NCBI GenBank assembly: GCA_002477505.1
Contig: DLQB01000055.1
Span: 1 to 21,201 of the forward strand
Direction: 5' to 3'
Source: Flavobacteriales bacterium UBA7443
GTDB taxonomy: Bacteria; Bacteroidota; Bacteroidia; Flavobacteriales_D; Sanyastnellaceae
Length of the DNA: 21,201 nt
Shown here: positions 6,295 through 14,356 of the stretch, piece by piece
Layout: every line of letters starts with the position of its first letter
Numbering within the stretch: the stretch's first letter is position 1
Made by a program: the position numbers and the translations under genes
Notes under the pieces: generated by a model
Told to the model about the DNA's origin: nothing
What the model saw: only the letters and a program-made list of their open reading frames with translations
The model's database searches: none

Positions 6295-8382
6295 ATGGAA
6301 TTTGTGCATCCAGAAATACTGTGGGGGTTAAGTGCACTGGCCATTCCCATCATCATTCACCTTCTTCACTTTCGCCGTTTCCGGCGGGTGGCCTTCTCAC
6401 AAGTGGCATTTTTGAATGAGGTACAGAAGGATGCCAAAGCGACCCAAAGAATCCGCCACTGGTGGGTTCTCCTGATGCGATTGCTCGCCTTCGCTGCGAT
6501 CATTATGGCCTTCGCTCAACCACAATTGCCACCGGCAAATGGGTTGGATTCCATGGGAGTGAAGCAAAACGGCCACGCCATTTCGCTGTACGTCGACAAC
6601 AGCCATTCGATGGAGGCACAAGGAGAAGAGGGGCAATTGCTTCAAGTGGCTCGCAACAAGGCCACACTGGTGGTTGAGCAATTCAATCCCACCGATCAGT
6701 TTCAAGTCCTAACGTGCGACTTCTCGGGGAAAGACCAAAAATTCCTGACCCAAGAACAAGCATTGGAGCGCATTGAAGGCATACGCCCCTCCGGGAATGC
6801 CCGTGAAATTTCCGAGGTCATTGCTCGGATCGAGAGCCAATTGTCAAATGCGGTCGATTCCAAGCGTTCGGCCTACCTGTTTTCCGATTTGCAGGAATCC
6901 ACTCATGCCATCGCCGATTTGACCGAATCACCGGATACCTCGGCAACATGGAATTTTGTGCCTGAGCTTGCGGGTGGAGCACCCAATATCTGGATTGATT
7001 CCGTTTGGTTCGATGAGCCCATGCGCATTGCTGGGCGATCTGCGGCGCTCCGCATGCGCATTCAACACAATTCCCAAGCCGCTGTCAGTAGCGTGCCAAT
7101 GAACCTCACCATAAACGGTGAACGCCTGGCCATTGGCACCTTCAATTTGGTACCAGGCCTCCCCACTGACACCGTTATGCGTTTTACGCATGGTACCGCT
7201 GGCCTCAAATCAGGGACTGTTTCCATTGAGGATGCGCCCATTCGATTTGACGACGATTGGCATTTTGGATTTGAAGTAACCGACCGCGTCCAAATCACCA
7301 TTCTATCCGAACAGACGGAAGAGGAATCCGTGCAGTCCATTGAACGCGTTTTCCAGACAGCCGATGGACTGTACGCCATTGAATCGCATTCGAATTGGAC
7401 GCCTGAACTCATCGCCCAATCGCACTTACTAATCCTCACAAATTGGAGAGCACAAGGCTCTGGTTTTGCGCAGGAAATCGTGGCTTTTTTGGAGCAGGGC
7501 GGTACGGTTGCCTACCTGCCATCGATGGATGAAGCCGCTGATGAGTCGCTGTTCAGCGCCCTCAAACTCCCCCATACGGGCAATTGGAATACGACAGAAG
7601 ACCGCGTGCGATCGATTCAACTCAATCATCCCTTTTTCCGGAACATGTTTGCCCAATTTCCGGAGCGCATCGATCTTCCCAATGCGAATAAAACATGGAA
7701 TCGAAGGCCCTCGGCTTCCGAAGAAACGCTGGCCGCCACGGAATTGGGACGTCCTTTCTTGACCCGCCAGCAGATTGGACAAGGACAAGTATTTGTTTTT
7801 CATGTGAGCCCCAATCCCGAATCCAGCAATTTGACACGGCACGCACTTTGGGTGCCATTGCTGCTGCGCATGGCTGAAAGGTCTTATGCCACGCCCATCA
7901 ATGCGGGAGAAATTGGTTCGCTTCGCCGCTGGGCGATTCCTGTCGATGTACCCGAAGTGGCATCCTTAAAACTCGTTCAGGGAACCGAAAACAAACGAAC
8001 GGATGCGTCTACGGATGCTACAGCGAGCGAATGGCTTCCTGAAATCCGACAAGTTCCAGGGCAAATCGAAGTCCTTTTGGAGGGCCTTTCTTTGAGTCCG
8101 GGACATTTCATCGTGCGAGATTTGAATCAATCCTGGGCAACAATTGGCTTGAATCAAGATCGCATCGAATCAAATCACGATGCATTTGCTCCCGCGGAAT
8201 ACCTCGCCTTGATTGAAGAAAAAGGCTGGAGCCATGTAAACTTGCTCAATGTCACAACATCAAGTTTGCCGCAAATCATCAAACAGACAGAACAAGGCGT
8301 GCCCTTGTGGAAAGCCTTTATCATATTTGCACTGATCGCCTTGGCGATTGAGACGATTCTATTGCGCACATGGAAAGCATAA
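6295..8382 (+). CDS. BatA-like membrane protein with VWA domain
   Basis: A 695-aa protein starting with the BatA N-terminal signature (MEFVHPEILWGLSALAIPIIIHLLHFRRFRR, one membrane helix at about 8-24), then a second helix near 57-75. A von Willebrand A domain follows, with MIDAS motif YVDNSHS (D101, S103, S105). The long middle section reads as a periplasmic region containing a glutamine-amidotransferase-like stretch (LLILTNWRAQGSGF, FLEQGGTVAYLPS), and a last helix lies at about 672-689. This is the usual Bacteroidota architecture for an inner-membrane protein often called aerotolerance-related; its true function is unknown. The ATG at 6295 is chosen because the family begins exactly there; the upstream extension crosses the promoter. 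The 3' end overlaps the dihydroorotase-like gene by 13 bp, an arrangement I recall from other Bacteroidota genomes. Confidence 0.9.
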   Translation: MEFVHPEILWGLSALAIPIIIHLLHFRRFRRVAFSQVAFLNEVQKDAKATQRIRHWWVLLMRLLAFAAIIMAFAQPQLPPANGLDSMGVKQNGHAISLYVDNSHSMEAQGEEGQLLQVARNKATLVVEQFNPTDQFQVLTCDFSGKDQKFLTQEQALERIEGIRPSGNAREISEVIARIESQLSNAVDSKRSAYLFSDLQESTHAIADLTESPDTSATWNFVPELAGGAPNIWIDSVWFDEPMRIAGRSAALRMRIQHNSQAAVSSVPMNLTINGERLAIGTFNLVPGLPTDTVMRFTHGTAGLKSGTVSIEDAPIRFDDDWHFGFEVTDRVQITILSEQTEEESVQSIERVFQTADGLYAIESHSNWTPELIAQSHLLILTNWRAQGSGFAQEIVAFLEQGGTVAYLPSMDEAADESLFSALKLPHTGNWNTTEDRVRSIQLNHPFFRNMFAQFPERIDLPNANKTWNRRPSASEETLAATELGRPFLTRQQIGQGQVFVFHVSPNPESSNLTRHALWVPLLLRMAERSYATPINAGEIGSLRRWAIPVDVPEVASLKLVQGTENKRTDASTDATASEWLPEIRQVPGQIEVLLEGLSLSPGHFIVRDLNQSWATIGLNQDRIESNHDAFAPAEYLALIEEKGWSHVNLLNVTTSSLPQIIKQTEQGVPLWKAFIIFALIALAIETILLRTWKA

Positions 8383-9653
8383 TCATCAAAAAAGCACGGG
8401 TCGTTGATCCGAGTAGCACCTACAACGGTCAACGGTGTGATGTCCTCATCACTGAAGGTCGCATCGTTGAAATTGCCGCAGAACTAAAAACACCGGACGA
8501 CGCAGACGTGTGGGAAGCAGAGGGAGCTGCGATTTCTCCCGGTTGGGTGGATTTACAGGCTCATTTTTATGACCCTGGTGCCGAACATAAGGAAGGCCTC
8601 GAAAACGGGGCCTTGGCTGCGTCTCATGGCGGATTTACCCGTGTAATTTTGAATGCCAATTCCCTTGCCCATCCGGACAACAAATCGGCGGTCTCTTTTT
8701 TGCAAGCGCAAACGGAGGACTTCACGTGCATGATTCACCCAATGGCATGTGTATCTCAGCAAGGAGCCGGAGCAGTCCTATCCGAAATGCAAGATTTGGC
8801 CCGTGCAGGCGCTGTCGCATTCTCGGATGACCAGCCCATTGATCGAACAGAAATGCTTCGAAGAGCGCTCGAATATGGGAGCACGCTCGTCCAACCCATT
8901 ATGAGCGTTCCACTTGATTTGGGACTGAATGCGGGAGCACTAATGCATGAAGGCGTCACCAGCACACACATGGGAGTCACCGGAAATCCGTCGGCCTCCG
9001 AAATCATGCGCATTCAGCGGGACCTCCAAATTGCCAAGTACACCGAAGGAAGGCTGCATTTCCCAGTGGTGTCTGCGGGTGAATCAGTCGAATTGATTCG
9101 GTCAGCCAAATCCGAAGGGATCAATATAACCTGCGGCACAACGGCGAACCACCTGCAGTTTACCGACGAAGACTTGAGTGCATTTGATGGAACCTTAAAA
9201 GTGATGCCACCGTTCCGAGGAGCAGCCGACCGTGAAGCGCTGAGACAAGGAGTAATGGACGGAACCATCGACGCCGTCGTTTCCGATCATCGGCCAGAAG
9301 ACTTGGAGCACCATGATGTCGAGTTTAGCCTTTCTTCGTTCGGCATCGCCAGCATTGAATCCACATTCGCTGTCGCCCATCATGCCTTGAAAGGGATGTC
9401 CGAAGGTGACTCGTTGAATGCAGTGGTGCGTGCACTGAGCACGGGACCACGGCACGTGTTGGGGTTGGAGCAACCGACCATCATGCCTGGCCAAAGAGCC
9501 GAATTGACGTGGTTCCACCCGGAACAACCCTGGGAAAACAGTTCAATCACAAAAGGAACCAATACGCTACAATTCGATGCAAATCAGAGTGGTAAGCTGG
9601 CTGGAAACCCGCTTGGAACGGTGTGCGGAATGAAAGGTTTTCGCCGAGGCTGA
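8370..9653 (+). CDS. pyrC: Dihydroorotase-like protein lacking the metal site (pseudo-DHOase)
   Basis: A 427-aa amidohydrolase-fold protein of the dihydroorotase family. The fold markers are clear: SPGWVDLQAHFYDPGAEHKE (56-75), GGFTRVILNANSLAHPDN, AGAVAFSDDQP, EGVTSTHMGV and IDAVVSDHRPED (300-311). Active class I enzymes have DxHxHxR, HxED, HVST and DHAPH metal and substrate motifs. Here the first is DLQAHFY (first His replaced by Gln63, substrate Arg by Tyr), HxED is replaced by QPIMSVPL, and HVST by VVSA; only Asp306-His307 remains recognisable. The protein is therefore probably not a dihydroorotase. Related metal-less paralogues act as structural partners of aspartate carbamoyltransferase in some bacteria, and Bacteroidota commonly carry such divergent copies. 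It is translationally coupled to the VWA gene and ends 6 bp from the convergent DUF3467 gene. The symbol reflects family, not activity. Confidence 0.85.
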   Translation: MESIIIKKARVVDPSSTYNGQRCDVLITEGRIVEIAAELKTPDDADVWEAEGAAISPGWVDLQAHFYDPGAEHKEGLENGALAASHGGFTRVILNANSLAHPDNKSAVSFLQAQTEDFTCMIHPMACVSQQGAGAVLSEMQDLARAGAVAFSDDQPIDRTEMLRRALEYGSTLVQPIMSVPLDLGLNAGALMHEGVTSTHMGVTGNPSASEIMRIQRDLQIAKYTEGRLHFPVVSAGESVELIRSAKSEGINITCGTTANHLQFTDEDLSAFDGTLKVMPPFRGAADREALRQGVMDGTIDAVVSDHRPEDLEHHDVEFSLSSFGIASIESTFAVAHHALKGMSEGDSLNAVVRALSTGPRHVLGLEQPTIMPGQRAELTWFHPEQPWENSSITKGTNTLQFDANQSGKLAGNPLGTVCGMKGFRRG

Positions 9654-9659
9654 GGACAA

Positions 9660-9986
9660 TCAAGCCTCCCCTTGTGGGCCACTAAAGGTCAAAGGCATGG
9701 CCGGGTCCTGGTTCCCCTTTGGCGCCTGAATCGGACCTTGTTGTTTTTCAAACCGCTGCACATTTTCATTCAAAGCTTGCAACAAACGCTTGGCATGGTG
9801 CGGAGCCAAAATGATTCTACTGCGCACTTTTGCTTGCTTCATTCCCGGCATAATCTGGGCAAAGTCGACTACGAATTCAACTGGACTGTGCGTAATTACG
9901 GCCAAATTAGAATAAACGCCTTGCGCCTCATCTTCGGGTAAATCAATGTTGAGTTTCTTTGAATTTGGACGATCTTCTTGGGCCAT
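9660..9986 (-). CDS. DUF3467 domain protein
   Basis: A 108-residue protein that fits DUF3467: LNIDLPEDEAQGVYSNLAVITHSPVEFVVDFAQIMPG (12-48), then VRSRIILAPHHAKRLLQALNENVQRFE and a proline/glutamine-rich tail. The family is widespread in Bacteroidota; function is unknown, and no catalytic or membrane motif is seen. The ATG at 9986 gives the normal N terminus; an earlier in-frame start at 10016 adds a segment (MSFSQINLCA) that does not look conserved. It is the last gene of the minus-strand run, 49 bp after the HAD gene, and its stop lies 6 bp from that of the dihydroorotase-like gene on the other strand, with no hairpin between them. Confidence 0.85.
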   Translation of the reverse strand: MAQEDRPNSKKLNIDLPEDEAQGVYSNLAVITHSPVEFVVDFAQIMPGMKQAKVRSRIILAPHHAKRLLQALNENVQRFEKQQGPIQAPKGNQDPAMPLTFSGPQGEA

Positions 9987-10035
9987 GGCACAGAGGTTTA
10001 TTTGAGAAAAGCTCAAGTTAGGTCAATTCCTGAAT

Positions 10036-10746
10036 TCAGGTCAATGGCAAATCCAACAATTCTCTCAAGTGAGCAATCTGCTGAAACTTAGGATCCGCGT
10101 CAACGCCATGGGGATTGAAATAAATCGATCGCCACCCCGCATCCATGGCTCCTGCCACATCGCATTCCAAATCGTCCCCAATCATAATGGCCGATGATGC
10201 ATTCGATTCCGCAATCGCGATGCTTGCATCAAACGCTTCTCGTCGGGGTTTTTTGTACCCCAAGGCGTCGCTGGTCAGTACTTTCAAGAAATAGGGAGAC
10301 AAGCCTGAATTTTTCATTTTGATGTGTTGCACTTCCTCAAAGCCATTGGTGAGGATGAACATGCGATGGCCCCGCTCATTCAAGGCCGCACAAACCTCCA
10401 TCGCACCATCGACCAAGGCGGTGCGGTAAGGAGCACGTTTGACATAAGCCTCCCCCATTGATTCTGCCAACTCATCCATTCCTTGGAAGGAAGGGATGCC
10501 TAGTTTCTCAACGGAACGTTTAAACCGCAGCGGACGAAGCTGCTGCTGGGTCAAGGTGCCCTCGCGGTATGCCTTCCAACAGCGCTCATTTTCCACTTCA
10601 TAGACGGCAATGAACTCCTCTGCCGCAAAATCACCGGGGATTCGCGGAGCAGCGAGCTCATCAAAAATCTCATGCAAAGCCTCGCGGGAATTGCGATCAA
10701 AATCCCACAAAGTGCGGTCGAGGTCAAAAAATAAGTCCGGTAGCAT
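10036..10746 (-). CDS. HAD hydrolase, YjjG-like noncanonical-nucleotide phosphatase
   Basis: A 236-aa haloacid dehalogenase-superfamily phosphatase. Motif I is DLDRT (8-12, nucleophile Asp8 and acid/base Asp10), motif II is LTNG (132-135), motif III is the lysine in GYKKP (163-167), and motif IV is GDDLECD (190-196). An alpha-helical C1 cap lies between motifs I and II. The overall pattern (FFDLDRTLWDFDRNS, VYEVENERCWKAYREG) matches the YjjG type, which in E. coli is a 5'-nucleotidase acting on pyrimidine nucleotides and helps exclude damaged ones. Substrate here is inferred only. The neighbour upp, also pyrimidine-related, is two genes upstream in the same run. The ATG at 10746 is directly in front of the conserved first strand. 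Confidence 0.88.
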   Translation of the reverse strand: MLPDLFFDLDRTLWDFDRNSREALHEIFDELAAPRIPGDFAAEEFIAVYEVENERCWKAYREGTLTQQQLRPLRFKRSVEKLGIPSFQGMDELAESMGEAYVKRAPYRTALVDGAMEVCAALNERGHRMFILTNGFEEVQHIKMKNSGLSPYFLKVLTSDALGYKKPRREAFDASIAIAESNASSAIMIGDDLECDVAGAMDAGWRSIYFNPHGVDADPKFQQIAHLRELLDLPLT

Positions 10747-10777
10747 CGTTTGGAATTAAAAGGATTGCAACCCTGCG

Positions 10778-11215
10778 TTAATCGTTGGCTACGAGCCAAG
10801 AAAGGGAGGTTAAAACAAACGACCAAATAACGAAAGCAAGCATCAATAAGGCCGGCATGCGCGCGTCCTTGCTGTGGTACTTGGATGCGAGTACCGATGA
10901 AATGGGCACCGAAATCAGACCCGAAACCACCAATAACCCCCACAGACCAAATCGTTTTCGAAATCGAACCCAACGACGGCGACCCGGCGTAAAGACCGGC
11001 CCTTTGGAGCCCTTTTCGCCACGCCAATCTTTCCACTTACCAAAAAGCCACTTTCCAAAATAGAAAAACAGCAATACCCCGAATGCTGATCCTATGCTGC
11101 AAATCAGCACGGTCGGCAACCAGTCAATGCCCCGACCAATCATGATGGATGGCGTTACGATGAACTTCGCCACGGCCGCTAACATCCACAATATGGTCTC
11201 AATCGGTCCCGGCAT
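10778..11215 (-). CDS. Small integral membrane protein of unknown function
   Basis: A 145-residue, strongly hydrophobic protein with probably three or four membrane helices (about 5-25, 32-58, 91-110, 123-142) and a basic cytoplasmic loop in the middle (KWKDWRGEKGSKGPVFTPGRRRWVRFRKRFG). The segment RFGLWGLLVVSGLISVPISSVLASKYH is the most family-like part and faintly recalls SNARE-associated/DedA-type small membrane proteins, but I cannot assign it. Its ATG lies 1 bp after the upp stop, so the two are very likely translated from one message. It precedes the HAD gene by 31 bp. I recall comparable uncharacterised proteins in other Bacteroidota. No signal of horizontal transfer. Confidence 0.78.
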   Translation of the reverse strand: MPGPIETILWMLAAVAKFIVTPSIMIGRGIDWLPTVLICSIGSAFGVLLFFYFGKWLFGKWKDWRGEKGSKGPVFTPGRRRWVRFRKRFGLWGLLVVSGLISVPISSVLASKYHSKDARMPALLMLAFVIWSFVLTSLSWLVAND

Positions 11216-11216
11216 C

Positions 11217-11876
11217 TCAATTCATCTTTGTGCCAAATGCCAAATCACCCGCGTCACCCAAACCTGGATGGATGTATCCCTTAGAAGTCAACACAGAATC
11301 TATTTCACCAACCCACAAATGGCCATTTTTGGGCAAGGCTTCGAGGATCTTGTTGACTCCCTCTTTGCTGGCAATGACCGCTGCAACATGAATTTGAGCG
11401 GGCATGCCAAATCGCTTGATGAGCAAATCCAAGACTTGCGCAAGCGAAGCTCCTGTGGCCAGCATGGGATCCGCCAGTATCAGCGTTCGGTTCTCAAGGC
11501 TCGGGGAACTCACCGCTCCAATACCAATGGTGAAGGAGTCGTGATTGTCGTCAAGGTATTCGCGACGGGCAGAAACAAATGCATGGTCAGACTGGTCGAA
11601 AACACGACTCAAGCCATCATGCATGGGCAAACCCGCGCGCAAAATGGTTCCCAACACCGGCGGTTCGGACAACCGCTTCACGGCTGCCTGGCCCAAAGGC
11701 GTCTGCACAGTGCCAGACTCAAACTCCAACGTTTTCGCTATTTCATATCCCATGCATTCCCCCATGCGCGCCAAATTCATCCGAAAGCGAGCCCGATCCG
11801 ATTGCCATTCATTGTCTCTCAATTGAGCGAGGATTTCATGGGAAATTCCGGGTGATTCACTGAGGTTATGTAACAT
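11217..11876 (-). CDS. upp: Uracil phosphoribosyltransferase
   Basis: A 219-aa type I phosphoribosyltransferase that converts uracil and PRPP to UMP in pyrimidine salvage. Diagnostic features are VLGTILRAGLPMHDGL (74-89), the PRPP-binding loop LADPMLATGAS (134-144), and the uracil-recognition end GYIHPGLGDAGDLAFGT (200-216). Length is normal. The ATG at 11876 is followed by the usual N-terminal helix; the deacetylase gene stops 11 bp upstream. It sits inside an envelope/unknown gene run and is likely co-transcribed. Confidence 0.95.
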   Translation of the reverse strand: MLHNLSESPGISHEILAQLRDNEWQSDRARFRMNLARMGECMGYEIAKTLEFESGTVQTPLGQAAVKRLSEPPVLGTILRAGLPMHDGLSRVFDQSDHAFVSARREYLDDNHDSFTIGIGAVSSPSLENRTLILADPMLATGASLAQVLDLLIKRFGMPAQIHVAAVIASKEGVNKILEALPKNGHLWVGEIDSVLTSKGYIHPGLGDAGDLAFGTKMN

Positions 11877-11887
11877 GGTCTATCTAA

Positions 11888-13249
11888 TTAACGGATGCGT
11901 TTCAGCATTTCCTTGTACATCAGCCGCCACCCCTTCCATTCGCCTGTATCGCTCACAGATTCATTGTGCCAAAGCAAACGCATGGTGCCGCCGACTTCGC
12001 GCACGGCATTCGACAACGCAACAACGTGATCAATCGCCATTTCGGGGGAGACTTGAAGGTAGCGCATAAAGGTCGCATCCATCGCACCGACCGGATGCAA
12101 TTCCAAGTTCATTGTTCTTTCCGCCTCCACATCGTAAGCAGGGTAGGCGCGTGACATCCCTCCCCGAAAACCCGGGACATCGGCATATCCGAGGGAATGA
12201 TCCTGTTGGATGCCCAACGCTTCCAATCGTTTCCAACTGGATTCGGGCCGTTGCAGCAAATAATGCTGCCGCGCGCGAACCACGGATTCCCCGGTAATCT
12301 CCTCCAGCCGTTTGATTTCATTCTGCATGGTCAATGACGACGTCGATTCATGGGCCGCAAAACCGGGATGTATCCCCACATTAGCGGAAGTATGCAACGA
12401 TCGAATTCGCATTTGGAGGCCATGTGATTTCCAAGACACCCCACGATCATAACGACCTCGGTTAGCGAGCAAGAAGAAGTACGTTGCTTTCATTCCTGCT
12501 TCTCGATGCTGCTGCTCCAACCAATCGTACGTGTCATAAGCGTCTTCTTGAATGCCGCGCAAGACTTGAATGCGATCTCGGAATCGAGACCAACGGCCTT
12601 TGACTCCATCTTGGGCTGCCGCGGCAAAGGTCATGAATGGGGATCGATGCTTATAAGCAAATGCACTATCTACGTCGACGGTGGGGATGACACGATAAAC
12701 GGATGGAGTGAATGCAATGCCGTTTGACTTGGCCCAAGCAATGGCTCGAAATTCGACTTCGGGACGCTCCAACCACCCTTCCCGATGCGCCCATGATTTC
12801 CGCCCTTCCAATCGTCCAAAGGCATCGCGATCCGTGCTCGAAAAACGGAAGTCATCCAAACAAGTCGTCATCCAAAAAGCCCAACTCCACCAATCACTGA
12901 AAACGATTTCGTCTGCATCCGATTGCGACCGCACTCCAAATGGCAGACGTGTCCCGCCAGGCGTTGCTTCGGGGGTTGCATCCGACCAAATCCAAGGAGG
13001 AACCTGAGCACCCGATTGATTCAAGAGGCCAGCCGAGGGAATCCAGGCAATTCGATGGGCTGAGCCTTCTTCACGTTCACCGCCATACTGAACTTTTCGG
13101 TGTGGACTCGCAAGCCAATCCGAACGGTCAGAAGCCCAATGATGCGGACACCCCAAGATCACCTCAAACACCAATTGAGCTACATAACGATGACGTGCAC
13201 TCGGGCCATCGGCATCATCCGCCAACCAAATGATTATCGATTCAGCCAT
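11888..13249 (-). CDS. NodB-type polysaccharide deacetylase family protein
   Basis: A 453-aa protein with an N-terminal domain of unknown role (about 1-180, tryptophan-rich, resembling DUF7033) and a C-terminal NodB-homology region. Deacetylase-type motifs are visible: PTVDVD (189-194, metal Asp), GIHPGFAAH (292-300, metal-binding His pair with unusual spacing), RQHYL (327-331) and LHPVGAMD (384-391). This matches a Bacteroidota group of divergent polysaccharide deacetylases often found among surface-glycan genes. No signal peptide is seen, so it may act in the cytoplasm on a nucleotide- or lipid-linked sugar. Its ATG at 13249 overlaps the end of wecB by 16 bp, supporting action in the same pathway. 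Actual deacetylase activity is unproven because motif spacing departs from classical NodB enzymes. Confidence 0.8.
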   Translation of the reverse strand: MAESIIIWLADDADGPSARHRYVAQLVFEVILGCPHHWASDRSDWLASPHRKVQYGGEREEGSAHRIAWIPSAGLLNQSGAQVPPWIWSDATPEATPGGTRLPFGVRSQSDADEIVFSDWWSWAFWMTTCLDDFRFSSTDRDAFGRLEGRKSWAHREGWLERPEVEFRAIAWAKSNGIAFTPSVYRVIPTVDVDSAFAYKHRSPFMTFAAAAQDGVKGRWSRFRDRIQVLRGIQEDAYDTYDWLEQQHREAGMKATYFFLLANRGRYDRGVSWKSHGLQMRIRSLHTSANVGIHPGFAAHESTSSLTMQNEIKRLEEITGESVVRARQHYLLQRPESSWKRLEALGIQQDHSLGYADVPGFRGGMSRAYPAYDVEAERTMNLELHPVGAMDATFMRYLQVSPEMAIDHVVALSNAVREVGGTMRLLWHNESVSDTGEWKGWRLMYKEMLKRIR

Positions 13250-14343
13250 CTGACCAAAGAATTCACCATTTTTTGGGCCGCTCTACCATCCCCGTAAAGT
13301 GGGAGATCATAATCAAGTGCTCGCTGTGATTGCTGCAATTTCAAATGAGCCGCTGGCAAAGCGTCAGGATTAGCACACAACGTGGCAAAACCACTGGCAA
13401 CAAGTTCGGTCCATTCCGTGGAATCACGCAAAATCAATGCTGGGCGTTTCATGAAAAACGCTTCTTTCTGGAGCCCTCCTGAATCGGTCCAAACCTCATC
13501 CACCTCTTTTAACCATTGGAGAATTTGCAAATAACTCGCAGGTTCGAAGGGTTCGATGCTTCGTTCTTTCAATGCGCGCTTCCACGCATCTCCCCATTCC
13601 GCCATCAGTCCCTTTCGCGTCCTTGGATGGACCGGGAAAATCACCTGAACACCCTGGTCCTGCACCTGCTTGCCTATGGCCTCAATCCACTTCCGCAAGG
13701 CCTGTTGGTCATCTACATTCGATGGACGGTGCAAGGTCAATAAAATCTTCCGCGTTTGATCGGCTTTGTTATCGACCGGTGCACCTCCAAATAAACGCGC
13801 GGTATCCAACATCAAATCGCCCACTGCTTGAACCAGCAATCCAGGGCGATTGTCCGTGAAAATCCCTTCCGATGCAAGCTGTTTGATCGAAGATTCCGAA
13901 GGACAGAACAAAACATCACTCAGTTGATCCGTCAATATTCGGTTGTGCTCCTCTGGCATTCGACGATCAAAAGAACGCAAGCCTGCTTCAATGTGCACCA
14001 CGGGAACTTGAGCACGCGAAGCAGCCATCGCTGCTGCTAAGGTCGAATCCGTATCACCAAACACCACCACAGCATCCGGTTGATGCGCTTCAATGGCATC
14101 GCTAACACCCCGCATCATTTGCCCCATTCGAATGAATGGATCTGCAGCCACCTCAAGTTGCACATCGATTTTTGGAAGATCCAACTCTTCCTGAAATCGC
14201 CCCGACATGTTGTGCGAAAAATGCTGACCCGTATGGAGCAACACTTGCTCAAGCTGGCCTTTCTGCGCTTCCACCGCATGGCTAAATGCCGCAGCTTTCA
14301 TCAGCTGAGGTCGAGCTCCAACAATGGTTAGCAGTGTTTTCAA
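13234..14343 (-). CDS. wecB: UDP-N-acetylglucosamine 2-epimerase (non-hydrolysing)
   Basis: A 369-aa GT-B-fold epimerase converting UDP-GlcNAc and UDP-ManNAc, or a related diacetamido sugar, for surface polysaccharide synthesis. Motifs are TIVGARPQLMKAAAF (6-20), HTGQHF, VVFGDTDSTLAAAMAA (93-108), HIEAGLRSFDRRMPEEHNR (117-135), LLTLHRPSN (201-209), FPVHPRTRK and TDSGGLQKEAFF (286-297). Catalytic-type Asp97, Glu119 and His205 are present. I favour the TTG at 14343, which gives the classic N terminus KTLLTIVGARPQ and a 13-bp gap after radC. An ATG at 14373 would add 10 residues (MLANCNDHSV) and overlap radC by 17 bp; I cannot exclude it. Sequence near the end (ILRDSTEW) fits the WbpI-like branch, so the exact sugar is uncertain. 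Confidence 0.9.
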   Translation of the reverse strand: MKTLLTIVGARPQLMKAAAFSHAVEAQKGQLEQVLLHTGQHFSHNMSGRFQEELDLPKIDVQLEVAADPFIRMGQMMRGVSDAIEAHQPDAVVVFGDTDSTLAAAMAASRAQVPVVHIEAGLRSFDRRMPEEHNRILTDQLSDVLFCPSESSIKQLASEGIFTDNRPGLLVQAVGDLMLDTARLFGGAPVDNKADQTRKILLTLHRPSNVDDQQALRKWIEAIGKQVQDQGVQVIFPVHPRTRKGLMAEWGDAWKRALKERSIEPFEPASYLQILQWLKEVDEVWTDSGGLQKEAFFMKRPALILRDSTEWTELVASGFATLCANPDALPAAHLKLQQSQRALDYDLPLYGDGRAAQKMVNSLVRWLNR

Positions 14344-14356
14344 AACAGAATGATCG

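Noticed and set aside
10029..10040. Perfect 12-bp palindrome CCTGAATTCAGG at the end of the HAD gene
   Set aside because: It is too short and lacks a T-run for a terminator, and overlaps the HAD stop codon; it is not clearly placed as an operator for the next gene.
11094..11855. A 253-codon open frame on the plus strand opposite upp
   Set aside because: The minus strand encodes a complete uracil phosphoribosyltransferase with all motifs; the plus translation has no family features and an unnatural composition.
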